Part shown: positions 1 through 10,092 of the stretch, in pieces
Layout: each line of letters starts with the position of its first letter
Position numbering within the stretch: the stretch's first letter is position 1
NCBI GenBank assembly: GCA_910587105.1
Contig: CAJUMB010000001.1
Location: 78,895 to 142,894, forward strand
Reading direction: 5' to 3'
DNA: 64,000 bases
Source: an uncultured Lachnospiraceae bacterium
GTDB taxonomy: Bacteria > Bacillota > Clostridia > Lachnospirales > Lachnospiraceae
Position numbers and translations under genes: made by a program
The notes under the pieces: model-generated
Databases searched by the model: none
What the model was told of the DNA's origin: nothing
What the model saw: the letters and a program-made list of their open reading frames with translations, nothing else

Positions 1-885
1 GAAGCGCGTCCAAATGTAACGGCAGATGCCTTCGGGCTGTGCTTTAAAACAGGAAATGTGGTGATTTTAAAAGGCGGAAGCGATGCCCTCCACTCCAATC
101 AGGCCATTGTAGGCTGTATTAGGTCCAGTCTGTCAAAATGTCAGATCACTCCGGATGCCATACAGTTTATCGAAGATACTTCCAGGGAGGTTACCGGGAA
201 ATTTATGAAAATGAATCAGTATGTGGACGTGCTGATTCCCCGGGGCGGCGCCGGATTGATTCAGACCGTTGTCAATAACAGTACCATACCTGTCATCGAG
301 ACAGGCACCGGAAACTGCCACATCTATATAGATGAGAGCGCAGATTTGGAAATGGCGGCGGCAATTACCATCAATGCCAAGACCCAGCGGGTGGGTGTGT
401 GCAATGCCTGTGAATCCCTGTTGGTTCATACAAAAGTGAAACATGATTTCCTGCCAGTACTTGCAGAAGCTCTCAGGGAAAAACAGGTACTCATCCACGG
501 CGATGAACAGGTGAACGCACTGGTTCCTGATTCTGTCAAGGCAGAGGAAGAAGATTGGGGCAGAGAATATCTGGGCTATGAAATTTCCATCAAGGTAGTT
601 GATTCTCTGGATGAGGCGATTACACACATCAACCGGTATAACACCGGTCATTCAGAAGCCATCATCACCAGCAATTACGACCATGCCCAGCGTTTTCTGG
701 ATGAGGTGGATGCTGCGGCAGTATATGTAAACGCCTCCACCCGGTTCACGGATGGATTTGAGTTTGGATATGGGGCAGAAATCGGAATCAGTACCCAGAA
801 ACTTCATGCCCGGGGTCCCATGGGCCTGCTGGCACTGACAACCACAAAATACATCATTTACGGAAGCGGCCAGATCCGTCCATAA
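1..885 (+). CDS. proA: Glutamate-5-semialdehyde dehydrogenase (gamma-glutamyl phosphate reductase), 3' part
   Basis: Catalyses the NADPH-dependent reduction of gamma-glutamyl phosphate to glutamate-5-semialdehyde, the second step of proline synthesis from glutamate, in the cytosol. The reading frame is open from base 1, and the first codons ([14 protein letters not shown]) match the family's conserved region before the cofactor-binding strand, so the gene starts left of the window. About 294 residues are present of a usual 415 or so. The catalytic cysteine is in VCNACE, encoded at 400-402. The partner proB, if adjacent, would lie to the left. No promoter separates proA from the window edge. 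Confidence 0.95.
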   Translation, partial: EARPNVTADAFGLCFKTGNVVILKGGSDALHSNQAIVGCIRSSLSKCQITPDAIQFIEDTSREVTGKFMKMNQYVDVLIPRGGAGLIQTVVNNSTIPVIETGTGNCHIYIDESADLEMAAAITINAKTQRVGVCNACESLLVHTKVKHDFLPVLAEALREKQVLIHGDEQVNALVPDSVKAEEEDWGREYLGYEISIKVVDSLDEAITHINRYNTGHSEAIITSNYDHAQRFLDEVDAAAVYVNASTRFTDGFEFGYGAEIGISTQKLHARGPMGLLALTTTKYIIYGSGQIRP

Positions 886-905
886 ATAGTAAAATCAGAG
901 CGCGC

Positions 906-936
906 AGGGCATTCCCTCCAGCGGGAAGGCCGCCCT
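906..936 (+). terminator. Imperfect hairpin after proA, possible terminator
   Basis: AGGGC (906-910) pairs with GCCCT (932-936), and an inner TTCCC/GGGAA stem lies between them. The T-run expected of an intrinsic terminator is absent; A residues follow instead. It may be a weak terminator or a 3'-end stabilising hairpin. A TATAAT at 979-984, without a good -35, is the only promoter-like sequence before the next gene. Confidence 0.3.
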
Positions 937-1052
937 CCTTCAAAAAAATGTTCATAACATATACCTGCCAGGCATATATATAATGATTAGAGCGTCAAAA
1001 AAAGTTCATTTATTATATTATGATGGGCTGTTGAAGGAGGAGGACTGCGCAC

Positions 1053-1961
1053 ATGGAAAGAAATGATACGTATGAAGAAATGTACGCAAGGCTGCATAAA
1101 CTGGCCAGGCAGTATCCACAGTTTATCCATCTGGAAAGCATCGGCATCAGCCACGATAACAGAGAAATTCTGGCACTGACCATGGGAAACCCAAGGAAAG
1201 TGTTATTTTGTACAGCGGGAATCCACGGGAGAGAGACGATCAATCCTGTGATTCTCATTCAGATTATGGAGGAGTATGCCCACGCGTACCAGATTGACCT
1301 TCCCGTGCCGGGGCATCCCTATTCCATCCGTGAGCTTTTGTGGGAATATGGGATTTGTTTTGTGCCTTTGGTAAATCCGGACGGATATGAGATCGCATCC
1401 AGGGGATTTGGACAGATACAAAACCTGCGGCTGCGCCAGAATCTGCGGATTCAGAATATCCCCTCCCGGGAATGGAAAGGCAATGCCCGGGGCGTGGACA
1501 TTAACCGGAATTTTCCCTGCCGTTCTTATCAACCCCGCAATCCGGGAGATTCTCCTGCCAGTGAAAACGAGACAGCGGCGCTTATACATTTGTTTCAGAT
1601 TTATGACAGCGTGGGCTATGTGGACTTTCATTCCAGAGGGAAGATTATTTACTATTACCGCCATGCTATGTCTGGAACTTATAACAGTTACAGCCAGCGG
1701 CTGGCCAAATACCTGCAGGATCTGTCCCATTACGAAATTGCAAAGATGGAGGATGAGTTTCTCACCTTATACAGCGGTGGAAATTCTGTAAATTATTATT
1801 CTGAAGTACTGAAAAAGCCGGCATTGACGGTGGAGACTGTAGAAGAATCTGCATCTTTTCCGCTGCAGGCCAAATACTATCAAGAAACTTATAAAGAGAT
1901 TCAATACATTCCACTGGGAATTCTTGCCCAGATTATTGCCGACGCAGAGGAAACACTATGA
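1053..1961 (+). CDS. M14 family zinc carboxypeptidase, apparently cytoplasmic
   Basis: A metallopeptidase of the M14 family (302 residues), in the branch that includes gamma-D-glutamyl-diaminopimelate peptidases. Zinc ligands are H58 and E61 (HGRE) and H193 (DFHSRG). The NPDGYE and NARGVDINRNF motifs lie near 108 and 144, and the catalytic glutamate is E261 in TVETVE. There is no signal peptide, transmembrane segment or LysM domain, so it probably acts inside the cell, perhaps on recycled muropeptides as MpaA does; that role is inferred. The start is set by GGAGGAGG just upstream. Its stop overlaps the miaB start (ATGA), so the two genes are probably co-translated. It is the first gene of the mismatch-repair/tRNA-modification run. 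Confidence 0.85.
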   Translation: MERNDTYEEMYARLHKLARQYPQFIHLESIGISHDNREILALTMGNPRKVLFCTAGIHGRETINPVILIQIMEEYAHAYQIDLPVPGHPYSIRELLWEYGICFVPLVNPDGYEIASRGFGQIQNLRLRQNLRIQNIPSREWKGNARGVDINRNFPCRSYQPRNPGDSPASENETAALIHLFQIYDSVGYVDFHSRGKIIYYYRHAMSGTYNSYSQRLAKYLQDLSHYEIAKMEDEFLTLYSGGNSVNYYSEVLKKPALTVETVEESASFPLQAKYYQETYKEIQYIPLGILAQIIADAEETL

Positions 1962-3358
1962 AAGAAACAGAGAATTTTGACCAAACTATATATATCAGAA
2001 AAGTCCGGGAAAAGATACAGGAAGCACAGCAGCAGCTGGGGAGAAAACTGACTTTTTGTGTCCAGACTTTTGGCTGTCAGATGAATGCCAGAGATTCTGA
2101 AAAACTTACCGGTATTCTGATGGCAATGGGGTATGTGCCCAGTGTGTCCGAGACTGCCGATTTTGTGATCTACAACACCTGTACTGTGAGAGAAAATGCC
2201 AACAGAAAAGTCTATGGGCGGCTGGGAAAGCTGAAACATTTAAAGGAGCAAAACCCTCATATGCGGATCGCCCTGTGCGGGTGTATGATGCAGGAGTCCC
2301 ATGTGGTGGAGAAAATAAAGGACAGTTATCGATTTGTCGATTTGATATTTGGAACCCACAATATTTACCGATTTGCCCAATTGGTACATCAGGCCATGGA
2401 ATCTCATTCCATGGTCGTTGAAATTTGGGACAAAACCCATGAGATTGTGGAAAATCTGCCTGCACAGAGGAAATACTTTTTTAAATCCGGTGTGAACATT
2501 ATGTTTGGCTGCAACAATTTCTGCAGTTATTGTATCGTTCCCTATGTGCGGGGACGTGAGAGGAGCAGGCAGCCTCAGGCAATCCTGGATGAGATTCAGA
2601 AACTGGTGGATGACGGGGTGGTGGAGGTGATGCTGCTGGGGCAGAATGTAAATTCCTATGGAAAAACCCTGGAGCACCCCGTCTCTTTTTCTGCGCTTTT
2701 GTCACAGATTGCAGAAATTCCCGGACTGGAGAGAATTCGTTTTATGACTTCTCATCCGAAAGACCTGTCTGACCAGTTGATTGAGACCATGGCTTCTTCT
2801 GAGAAAATCTGCCGCCACCTGCACCTTCCTGTCCAGTCTGGCAGCAGCCGTATTCTTGAAAAAATGAATCGGAAATATACAAAAGAAAGTTACCTGGAGC
2901 TGGTGAGCCGCATCAGACAGGCAATGCCGGATTTGGCGCTGACTACTGATATTATTGTGGGATTCCCGGGGGAGACGGAAGAAGACTTTCAAGATACCCT
3001 GGATATTGTGAGAAAGGTACGCTATTCCAGTGCGTTTACTTTTCAGTATTCCAAACGCAGCGGGACTCCGGCAGCTGTGATGGAGGATCAGGTTCCGGAA
3101 GAAGTGATGCAGGATAGATTTGACCGGCTGCTGGATACAGTGCAGGCGATTGCAAAAGAAGAATGTGCGTCCCTGGAGAAAACAACAGGAAAAGTGCTGG
3201 TGGAGCAGGTGAATCATCAGGATTCCCGCCTGCTCACTGGAAGGCTGGGTAACAATTTGCTGGTACATTTTCCTGGAGACCAGTCACTGATTGGAAAAAT
3301 CACAGACGTGTATCTATCAGAATGTAAAGGCTTTTATTATATGGGAGAAATGATCTGA
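1958..3358 (+). CDS. miaB: tRNA-2-methylthio-N6-dimethylallyladenosine synthase
   Basis: Radical-SAM methylthiotransferase (466 residues) that converts i6A37 to ms2i6A37 in tRNAs reading codons that start with U. The N-terminal UPF0004 domain carries cluster-binding cysteines at about C40 (FGCQMNARDSEK), C75 (NTCTVRE) and C109. The radical-SAM CxxxCxxC is C185/C189/C192 (GCNNFCSYC), and a TRAM domain closes the protein. The lengthened N-terminus before the first cysteine is usual for Firmicute MiaB. It overlaps the upstream peptidase by 4 bases and mutS by 1 base. miaA, which makes its i6A substrate, is downstream in the same run. Confidence 0.97.
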   Translation: MKETENFDQTIYIRKVREKIQEAQQQLGRKLTFCVQTFGCQMNARDSEKLTGILMAMGYVPSVSETADFVIYNTCTVRENANRKVYGRLGKLKHLKEQNPHMRIALCGCMMQESHVVEKIKDSYRFVDLIFGTHNIYRFAQLVHQAMESHSMVVEIWDKTHEIVENLPAQRKYFFKSGVNIMFGCNNFCSYCIVPYVRGRERSRQPQAILDEIQKLVDDGVVEVMLLGQNVNSYGKTLEHPVSFSALLSQIAEIPGLERIRFMTSHPKDLSDQLIETMASSEKICRHLHLPVQSGSSRILEKMNRKYTKESYLELVSRIRQAMPDLALTTDIIVGFPGETEEDFQDTLDIVRKVRYSSAFTFQYSKRSGTPAAVMEDQVPEEVMQDRFDRLLDTVQAIAKEECASLEKTTGKVLVEQVNHQDSRLLTGRLGNNLLVHFPGDQSLIGKITDVYLSECKGFYYMGEMI

Positions 3359-6003
3359 TGGCTTTATCACCAATGATGCAGCAATATGTAAAAACAAAAG
3401 AGGCTTATAAAGATTGTATATTATTTTACCGGCTGGGAGATTTCTATGAAATGTTCTTTGACGATGCCCTCAAAGCCAGCAAAGAACTGGAACTAACCTT
3501 AACCGGAAAAGACTGCGGTCTGGAAGAACGGGCGCCCATGTGTGGAGTTCCCTTCCATGCGGCAGATACTTATATCCAGATGCTTGTGGAAAAGGGAAAT
3601 AAAGTGGCCATCTGTGAACAGCTGGAGGATGCAAAGGCCAGCAAAGGTCTGGTGAAACGGGACGTGGTAAGGGTTGTCACCCCTGGAACCACCCAGTTTA
3701 CCCAGGCACTGGACGAGACCAAAAACAATTATCTCATGTGCATCGTCTATATTCAGGGGCGGTTTGGATGCGCCATCTCGGATGTGACAACAGGAGACTG
3801 TTTTCTCACAGAAGCTGATTCCAACAGCCGTCTTCTGGACGAGATCAACAAATTTGTCCCTGCAGAGATTATCTGCAATGAGTCTTTGCTGGTCAGCGGG
3901 CTGGACCTGGAGGAGATCAAGCAGCGCCTGGGCATCTGCCTGTATACACTGGATTCCTGGTATTTTGACGATGAACTGTGCCGGCGCACACTGATGGAGC
4001 ATTTCCATGTGAAAAATCTGTCCGGCCTGGGAATCGAAGATTACGACACCGGAACTGTGGCGGCAGGCGCCATGTTTACATATTTAAAGGAAACCCAAAA
4101 AAATTCTCTGATGCATATGGTGAAGATCATTCCCTATGCCACAGAAACGTTCATGCTGCTGGACAGCTCCACCAGACGCAATCTGGAACTGGTGGAAACT
4201 CTGCGTGAAAAGAATAAAACGGGCTCCCTGCTGTGGGTATTGGATAAAACCTGTACTGCCATGGGCGCCCGTACACTGCGCAGTTATGTAGAGCAGCCGC
4301 TGATTGATGAAAGGCTGATTAATGAAAGGCTGGATACCGTAGGCGCGCTCCTGGACGCGCCTATGATCCGTGATGAAATCCGGGAGTACCTAAACCCCAT
4401 TTACGACTTGGAGCGTCTGATCAGCCGTATCAGTTACCAGTCTGCCACCCCTAGGGATTTAATCGCATTCCGCACATCTCTGGAGCGGATTCCTCCTATC
4501 CGAAATCTGCTGGAGAATTTTGAACAGCCTGTTTTAAAACAGATTTATAGGGATATGGACGGGCTGGAAGACCTGTGTGATCTGGTGGCCTGTGCTATTT
4601 TGGACGATCCGCCCCTGGCTGTGAAAGAGGGGGGGATTATCCGGGACGGTTATAACGAACAGGTGGATCAGTACCGGAAGTCCAAGTCCGAAGGGACAAA
4701 GTGGCTGGCCCAGCTGGAAGCCTCTGAACGGGAACGCACCGGAATCAGAAATCTGAAAATCAAGTATAACCGGGTGTTCGGGTATTATCTGGAAGTGACC
4801 AATTCTTTCAAAGATCTGGTCCCGGAAGACTATACCCGCAAACAGACCCTGGCCAATGCGGAGCGCTATTTTACACCCAAACTGAAAGAACTGGAAGATA
4901 TGATTCTGGGGGCAGAGGACAAGCTGTATATTTTGGAATACGAATTGTTCACCCAGGTGAGAAGCCGGATTGCCGGGGAAGTAAAGCGTATCCAGCAGAC
5001 GGCAAAAGCACTGGCAGCCCTGGATGTGTTCACCTCATTTGCACTTGTAGCAGAACGGAATCAATATGTGCGGCCCCGCATGAACCACAGCGGGAAAATC
5101 CAGATTAAGTGCGGCCGTCATCCAGTAGTGGAAAATATGATCCCTGGTGGTATGTTCATCGATAATGACACATATCTGGATAACAAGAAGAACCGGGTAT
5201 CCATCATCACCGGACCTAACATGGCAGGAAAATCCACCTATATGAGACAGACAGCCCTGATTGTGCTCATGGCACAAATCGGCAGTTTTGTCCCAGCCCA
5301 GCAGGCGGATATCGGCGTGGTAGACCGGATTTTTACCCGTGTGGGCGCATCCGACGACCTGGCCAGCGGACAGAGCACCTTTATGGTGGAGATGAGCGAA
5401 GTGGCAAACATCCTCCGAAATGCCACATCCAAAAGCCTGTTGATCCTGGACGAAATCGGCCGGGGAACCAGCACTTTCGACGGTTTGAGCATCGCCTGGG
5501 CCGTGATCGAACACATCAGTAATCCCCGGCTTTTAGGGGCCAAGACACTGTTTGCCACCCATTACCATGAACTGACAGAGCTGGAGGGAAAACTGCCTGG
5601 GGTGAACAATTACTGTATTGCCGTGAAAGAGCAGGGGGATGACATTGTATTTCTGCGGAAGATTGTCACAGGCGGAGCTGACAAAAGCTATGGAATCCAG
5701 GTGGCAAAACTGGCAGGCATTCCGGAATCAGTGATCAAAAGGGCAAAAGAACTGGTGGAGGAATTGAGCGACGCGGATATTACTGCGGCCATCAAAGACC
5801 TGACTGAGCCCAGGAAAAAGACTTCTGTAAAATTTGACCAGATTGATATGCATCAGATGTCTCTGCTGGACGCCGTAAAAGACGACGACATTATCCGTCA
5901 GCTGAGAGAACTGGATATCTCCAACCTGACCCCCATGGCAGCGTTGAATCTGCTGTACAAATTCCAGAATGAGATTAAGAACAGGTGGAACGCAGATGAA
6001 TAA
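3358..6003 (+). CDS. mutS: DNA mismatch repair protein MutS
   Basis: Mismatch-recognition ATPase (881 residues) of the MutS1 type. The mismatch-wedging F-x-E is F29-Y-E31 in GDFYEMF. Connector, lever and clamp domains follow, then the ABC ATPase with Walker A GPNMAGKST at 619-627, a DEIGRGTSTFDG Walker B/signature region, and a C-terminal helical region. The length is normal for the family. The ATG shares one base with the miaB stop, and the last 8 bases overlap mutL, so the miaB-mutS-mutL genes should be translated in a coupled way. It works with MutL to start strand removal at replication errors. Confidence 0.98.
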   Translation: MALSPMMQQYVKTKEAYKDCILFYRLGDFYEMFFDDALKASKELELTLTGKDCGLEERAPMCGVPFHAADTYIQMLVEKGNKVAICEQLEDAKASKGLVKRDVVRVVTPGTTQFTQALDETKNNYLMCIVYIQGRFGCAISDVTTGDCFLTEADSNSRLLDEINKFVPAEIICNESLLVSGLDLEEIKQRLGICLYTLDSWYFDDELCRRTLMEHFHVKNLSGLGIEDYDTGTVAAGAMFTYLKETQKNSLMHMVKIIPYATETFMLLDSSTRRNLELVETLREKNKTGSLLWVLDKTCTAMGARTLRSYVEQPLIDERLINERLDTVGALLDAPMIRDEIREYLNPIYDLERLISRISYQSATPRDLIAFRTSLERIPPIRNLLENFEQPVLKQIYRDMDGLEDLCDLVACAILDDPPLAVKEGGIIRDGYNEQVDQYRKSKSEGTKWLAQLEASERERTGIRNLKIKYNRVFGYYLEVTNSFKDLVPEDYTRKQTLANAERYFTPKLKELEDMILGAEDKLYILEYELFTQVRSRIAGEVKRIQQTAKALAALDVFTSFALVAERNQYVRPRMNHSGKIQIKCGRHPVVENMIPGGMFIDNDTYLDNKKNRVSIITGPNMAGKSTYMRQTALIVLMAQIGSFVPAQQADIGVVDRIFTRVGASDDLASGQSTFMVEMSEVANILRNATSKSLLILDEIGRGTSTFDGLSIAWAVIEHISNPRLLGAKTLFATHYHELTELEGKLPGVNNYCIAVKEQGDDIVFLRKIVTGGADKSYGIQVAKLAGIPESVIKRAKELVEELSDADITAAIKDLTEPRKKTSVKFDQIDMHQMSLLDAVKDDDIIRQLRELDISNLTPMAALNLLYKFQNEIKNRWNADE

Positions 6004-7840
6004 AATTGCGGTACTGGACCGGGATACGATTGATAAAATAGCGGCCGGGGAAGTGGTAGAGCGTCCGTCTTCCGTAGTAAAGGAACTGGTGGAAAATGCC
6101 ATCGACGCAGGAGCGTCTGCAGTCACAGTGGAAATCAAAGAAGGGGGAATCTCTTTCCTACGCATTACTGATAACGGGGGCGGTCTGGAGAAGGAAGAAA
6201 TTCCCCTGGCTTTTCTGCGTCATGCCACCAGCAAGATTCAAAAGGCCGAAGACCTGGAGCAGATTGCTTCTCTGGGGTTCAGAGGGGAAGCTCTGTCCTC
6301 CATAGCGGCAGTATCTCAGGTGGAAATGATTACAAAAGCCCCCTTTGCCATGACTGGAAGCCGTTATGTGATTGAGGGCGGAGTGGAAAAATCTCTGGAA
6401 GAAATAGGTGCTCCGGACGGCACCACCATTTTGGTCCACAATCTGTTTTACAATGTACCCGCCAGGAAAAAATTTCTGAAAACAGCCGCCACAGAAGGGG
6501 GATACATCAGCAGTCTGATGGAACAGATGGCTTTGTCCCATCCGGATATTTCCGTAAAATATATGGTAAATGGGCAGTTAAAACTGCACACAACGGGAAA
6601 TAATCAAATGAAAGATGTGATTTACCAAATTTATGGCAGAGACGTGGTAAAACAGCTGCTGCCTGTTACCTGGGAAAATGATTTTTTAAAAATCACAGGT
6701 TATCTGGGCACACCAGCGGTATCACGGGGAAACCGTGGTTTCGAAAACTATTTTATCAACGGCCGGTATGTGAAGGATTCCATTGTGACACGAGCTCTGG
6801 AAGACGGGTATCACGGGTATACCATGAAACACAAATACCCTTTTGCTGTGTTGAATCTTCAGATGACCGGCAATGATCTGGATGTAAATGTCCATCCCTC
6901 CAAGATGCAGGTGCGGTTTTCAAGGGGGGAGGAAGTCTATCAGGCAATCTCAGCTGCTGTGAAAGAGACTCTTGCGGCTCCGGAGCTGATCCCGGAAATC
7001 TCTTTGGAAAAAAAGAGGGAAAAAACCGTTCTCCCCAAGCCAAAAGCACAGACTCCAGAACCTTTTGAAGTACGGCGCGCAGCTGCAGTCCAGGAACCCC
7101 AAAGACCGAAAAGGCCCGTAGATTACAGACAGATTGTACAGCCGCAGGTCCAGAATCCCCCGATTGTCCGGGAGCAGACCGTTTTTCCCAAAGAGGAGAG
7201 TGCCCCTAAAAAGAGTGAACAGATGGAGCTGTTTGCCCCAGGTCTTTTAACGAAGGAGGCCAGAAGCCGTCATGTGCTGATCGGCCAGGTGTTTGAAACC
7301 TACTGGCTGGTGGAATATGAAGAAAAGTTTTTTATAATCGACCAGCATGCAGCCCATGAAAAAGTTCTATATGAGAGGCTCCAGCGGGATTTCCGGGAAA
7401 AGAAAATATCTTCTCAGTATCTGAGCCCCCCGCTGATTCTCTCTGTGAATATCAGAGAGGAACTGCTGCTTCTGGAGTATATGCGGATGTTCCAGAAGCT
7501 GGGATTCGAGATCGAACCTTTCGGAACCCGGGAATACAGCATCCACGCCGTCCCTGCCAACCTGTACGGACTGCAGGGGGAGACATTATTCAAAGAACTG
7601 CTGGACAGCCTGGAAAAAGAAAAAACTGGGCAGGAACTGGAACTCTTTGCAGAGCGTCTGGCATCCATGGCCTGTAAAGCCGCAGTAAAAGGAAATCAAT
7701 CTTTGTCCCGCCAGGAGGCTGACCAGTTAATTGATGAGCTGCTGGCTCTAGAGAATCCCTATCACTGTCCCCATGGCAGACCCACCATTGTCTCCATGAG
7801 CAGGCCAGAACTGGAAAAAAAATTCAAAAGGATTGTGTGA
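5996..7840 (+). CDS. mutL: DNA mismatch repair endonuclease MutL
   Basis: GHKL ATPase and nicking endonuclease of mismatch repair (614 residues). The N-terminal ATPase has E33-N34 and D37 in ENAIDAG, then GFRGEAL. A proline- and charge-rich linker runs through about 340-420. The C-terminal dimerisation domain carries the metal-binding endonuclease motif DQHAAHE at 449-455 and CPHGRPT at 591, so this is the endonuclease-active type found in bacteria without MutH. The start at 5996 is preferred because AGGTGG precedes it and family members begin with the I(A)VLD...IAAGEVV block. An in-frame ATG at 5969 would add nine residues. It overlaps mutS by 8 bases. Confidence 0.97.
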   Translation: MNKIAVLDRDTIDKIAAGEVVERPSSVVKELVENAIDAGASAVTVEIKEGGISFLRITDNGGGLEKEEIPLAFLRHATSKIQKAEDLEQIASLGFRGEALSSIAAVSQVEMITKAPFAMTGSRYVIEGGVEKSLEEIGAPDGTTILVHNLFYNVPARKKFLKTAATEGGYISSLMEQMALSHPDISVKYMVNGQLKLHTTGNNQMKDVIYQIYGRDVVKQLLPVTWENDFLKITGYLGTPAVSRGNRGFENYFINGRYVKDSIVTRALEDGYHGYTMKHKYPFAVLNLQMTGNDLDVNVHPSKMQVRFSRGEEVYQAISAAVKETLAAPELIPEISLEKKREKTVLPKPKAQTPEPFEVRRAAAVQEPQRPKRPVDYRQIVQPQVQNPPIVREQTVFPKEESAPKKSEQMELFAPGLLTKEARSRHVLIGQVFETYWLVEYEEKFFIIDQHAAHEKVLYERLQRDFREKKISSQYLSPPLILSVNIREELLLLEYMRMFQKLGFEIEPFGTREYSIHAVPANLYGLQGETLFKELLDSLEKEKTGQELELFAERLASMACKAAVKGNQSLSRQEADQLIDELLALENPYHCPHGRPTIVSMSRPELEKKFKRIV

Positions 7841-7846
7841 ATCAAA

Positions 7847-8806
7847 ATGCAGGAACAAAAAAAACCTCTGGTAGTCCTGGCCGGACCAACAGCGGTGGGA
7901 AAGACCCGCCTTTCCATTCGTCTGGCCAAGGCTCTGGACGGAGAAATCATCAGCGCAGATTCTATGCAGGTGTACCGCCATATGGACATCGGTTCTGCCA
8001 AAATCACCCGGGAGGAGATGGAGAACATTCCCCATCATCTCATCGACGCTCTTGATCCGGAAGACGAATTTCATGTGGTCCGGTTCCAGCAGATGGCAAA
8101 GGAGGCATTGGACGGGATTTATACACGTGGGAAAATCCCCATTCTAACAGGGGGAACCGGCTTTTATATTCAATCTGTTGTCCGGGACATTGCCTTTGGA
8201 GAGGAGAACACCGGACCGAACCGTTACCGGGAGGAATTGGAGCGTTTGTCCCAGGAGAAAGACGCCCTCTGGCTGCACCGGCAGCTGCAGGCTGTAGACC
8301 CGGAGGCAGCCCGCCAGATTCATCCCAACAACCGGAAACGGATTTTGCGGGCTTTGGAGTTCTACCACGATAACAAAACCCCCATATCCACCCATAACCG
8401 GGAACAGCAGGAGAAGATTTCCCCCTACATTTGCGCCTATTTTGTACTCACAGATGACCGGGCCAGATTATACCGGCGGATTGAGGAGCGGGTAGATCAG
8501 ATGATGGCAGATGGACTGCTGGAAGAAGTAAAGGGGTTAAAGGCCCGGGGATGTACCCGGGACATGGTGTCCATGCAGGGGCTTGGCTACCGGGAACTGC
8601 TGGCCTTTCTGGACGGGGAATACTCTCTGGAAGAAGCAGCAGAAAAAATCAAGCAGAATACCAGGCACTTTGCCAAAAGGCAGCTGACCTGGTTCAGACG
8701 GGAAAAAGAAAAAATCTGGGTTTCCTGGGAAGACTTTGACTATCAGGAAGAACCAATGGCAGAGTATATGTTAAACATCTGCAGGGAAAGGGGCATTTGT
8801 CTATGA
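7847..8806 (+). CDS. miaA: tRNA dimethylallyltransferase
   Basis: Transfers a dimethylallyl group to N6 of A37 in tRNA, giving the i6A that MiaB then thiomethylates. It has 319 residues, the usual length. The P-loop GPTAVGKT is at 13-20 and the DSMQVYR motif starts at D38. The later QGLGYRE and the ARRQLTW-like block (AKRQLTW) are family signatures. It begins six bases after mutL and ends in an ATGA overlap with the PLP enzyme that follows. The miaA-YnbB adjacency is common in Firmicutes, although no hfq is present here. Confidence 0.97.
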   Translation: MQEQKKPLVVLAGPTAVGKTRLSIRLAKALDGEIISADSMQVYRHMDIGSAKITREEMENIPHHLIDALDPEDEFHVVRFQQMAKEALDGIYTRGKIPILTGGTGFYIQSVVRDIAFGEENTGPNRYREELERLSQEKDALWLHRQLQAVDPEAARQIHPNNRKRILRALEFYHDNKTPISTHNREQQEKISPYICAYFVLTDDRARLYRRIEERVDQMMADGLLEEVKGLKARGCTRDMVSMQGLGYRELLAFLDGEYSLEEAAEKIKQNTRHFAKRQLTWFRREKEKIWVSWEDFDYQEEPMAEYMLNICRERGICL

Positions 8807-10092
8807 AGGAATCAGCCATCAAAGAATTGTATCAGAAGATCGGCATCCGGCCGCAGGTATATGATTACGGAAAACAAATCGAAGACCAGTTAAAAGATCG
8901 TTTCCAGAAACTGGAGGAAACCGCAGAATATAACCAGTTGAAAGTCCTGCACGCCATGCAGAAAAACCGGGTAAGTGAAGCCTGCTTTTATCCGTCCACC
9001 GGTTATGGGTACAACGATGTGGGCCGGGAAACTCTGGAACAGGTGTACGCAGATATCTTTCACACAGAAGCAGCTCTCGTGAGGCCCCAGATCACCTGTG
9101 GCACTCACGCTCTGGCTGTGGCACTGTTCGGGAATCTCCGCCCGGGAGATGAACTGTTGTCCCCGGTGGGCAGGCCTTACGATACCTTAGAAGAAGTCAT
9201 CGGCATCCGCCGCCAGAAAGGTTCCCTGGCCGAATACGGAATCACCTACCGCCAGGCAGACCTAAAAGAAGACGGAACTTTTGATTACCCAGCCATTGAG
9301 CAGGCGCTGACCCCCAAGACCCGGCTGGTGACCATCCAGCGGTCCAAGGGCTACCAGACCCGTCCGTCATTTTCCGTGGCCCAGATTGGAGAACTGATTG
9401 CTTTTATAAAGAAAAGAAGACCCGATGTGATCTGTATGGTGGACAACTGTTACGGGGAATTTGTGGATATTATAGAACCCTCCGATGCAGGGGCAGACCT
9501 GATGGCAGGTTCTTTAATCAAAAACCCCGGCGGCGGGCTGGCCCCCATCGGCGGCTACGTTGTGGGTAAAAAAGAGCTGGTGGAGCAGGCAGCCTGCCGG
9601 ATGACCTGTCCCGGTCTGGGAAAAGAAGTGGGCGCCAGCTTAGATGTGAAGCAGTCCTTCTATCAGGGCCTGTTCCTGGCTCCCACAGTGGTGAAAGGCG
9701 CTTTGAAAGGTGCGATCTATGCTGCAGCCCTCTATGAATCTCTGGGATATCCCGTTCTCCCCGGCAGTCAGGAGCCAAGGCAGGATATTATCCAGGCAGT
9801 CACTCTGGGCACACCGGAAAAGGTGATCGCTTTCTGCCAGGGAATTCAGGCGGCGGCTCCTGTGGACAGTTATGTGGTTCCGGAACCCTGGGATATGCCA
9901 GGGTACGACAGCCCGGTGATTATGGCGGCAGGAGCCTTCGTGTCCGGTTCCTCCATCGAACTGAGCGCAGACGCCCCCATCCGGCCCCCTTATGCTGTGT
10001 ACTTTCAGGGCGGGCTCACCTGGGAACACGCCAAGGCAGGGATCTTGATGTCTCTGGAGAAATTAACAGAAGCAGGATTGGTGCAATTATGA
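8803..10092 (+). CDS. PLP-dependent enzyme, methionine gamma-lyase/aluminium-resistance (YnbB) family
   Basis: Cytosolic fold-type I PLP enzyme (429 residues) of the family variously labelled methionine gamma-lyase-like or aluminium resistance protein. The probable Schiff-base lysine is K240 in GSLIKNPGG, and the VDNCYGEF segment supplies the pyridine-binding aspartate. The true substrate of this family is not firmly established, so the lyase name is only a family label. ATG at 8803 overlaps the miaA stop by 4 bases; an in-frame TTG six bases earlier is a poorer start. The 3' end overlaps the next gene by 4 bases. Confidence 0.9.
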   Translation: MKESAIKELYQKIGIRPQVYDYGKQIEDQLKDRFQKLEETAEYNQLKVLHAMQKNRVSEACFYPSTGYGYNDVGRETLEQVYADIFHTEAALVRPQITCGTHALAVALFGNLRPGDELLSPVGRPYDTLEEVIGIRRQKGSLAEYGITYRQADLKEDGTFDYPAIEQALTPKTRLVTIQRSKGYQTRPSFSVAQIGELIAFIKKRRPDVICMVDNCYGEFVDIIEPSDAGADLMAGSLIKNPGGGLAPIGGYVVGKKELVEQAACRMTCPGLGKEVGASLDVKQSFYQGLFLAPTVVKGALKGAIYAAALYESLGYPVLPGSQEPRQDIIQAVTLGTPEKVIAFCQGIQAAAPVDSYVVPEPWDMPGYDSPVIMAAGAFVSGSSIELSADAPIRPPYAVYFQGGLTWEHAKAGILMSLEKLTEAGLVQL

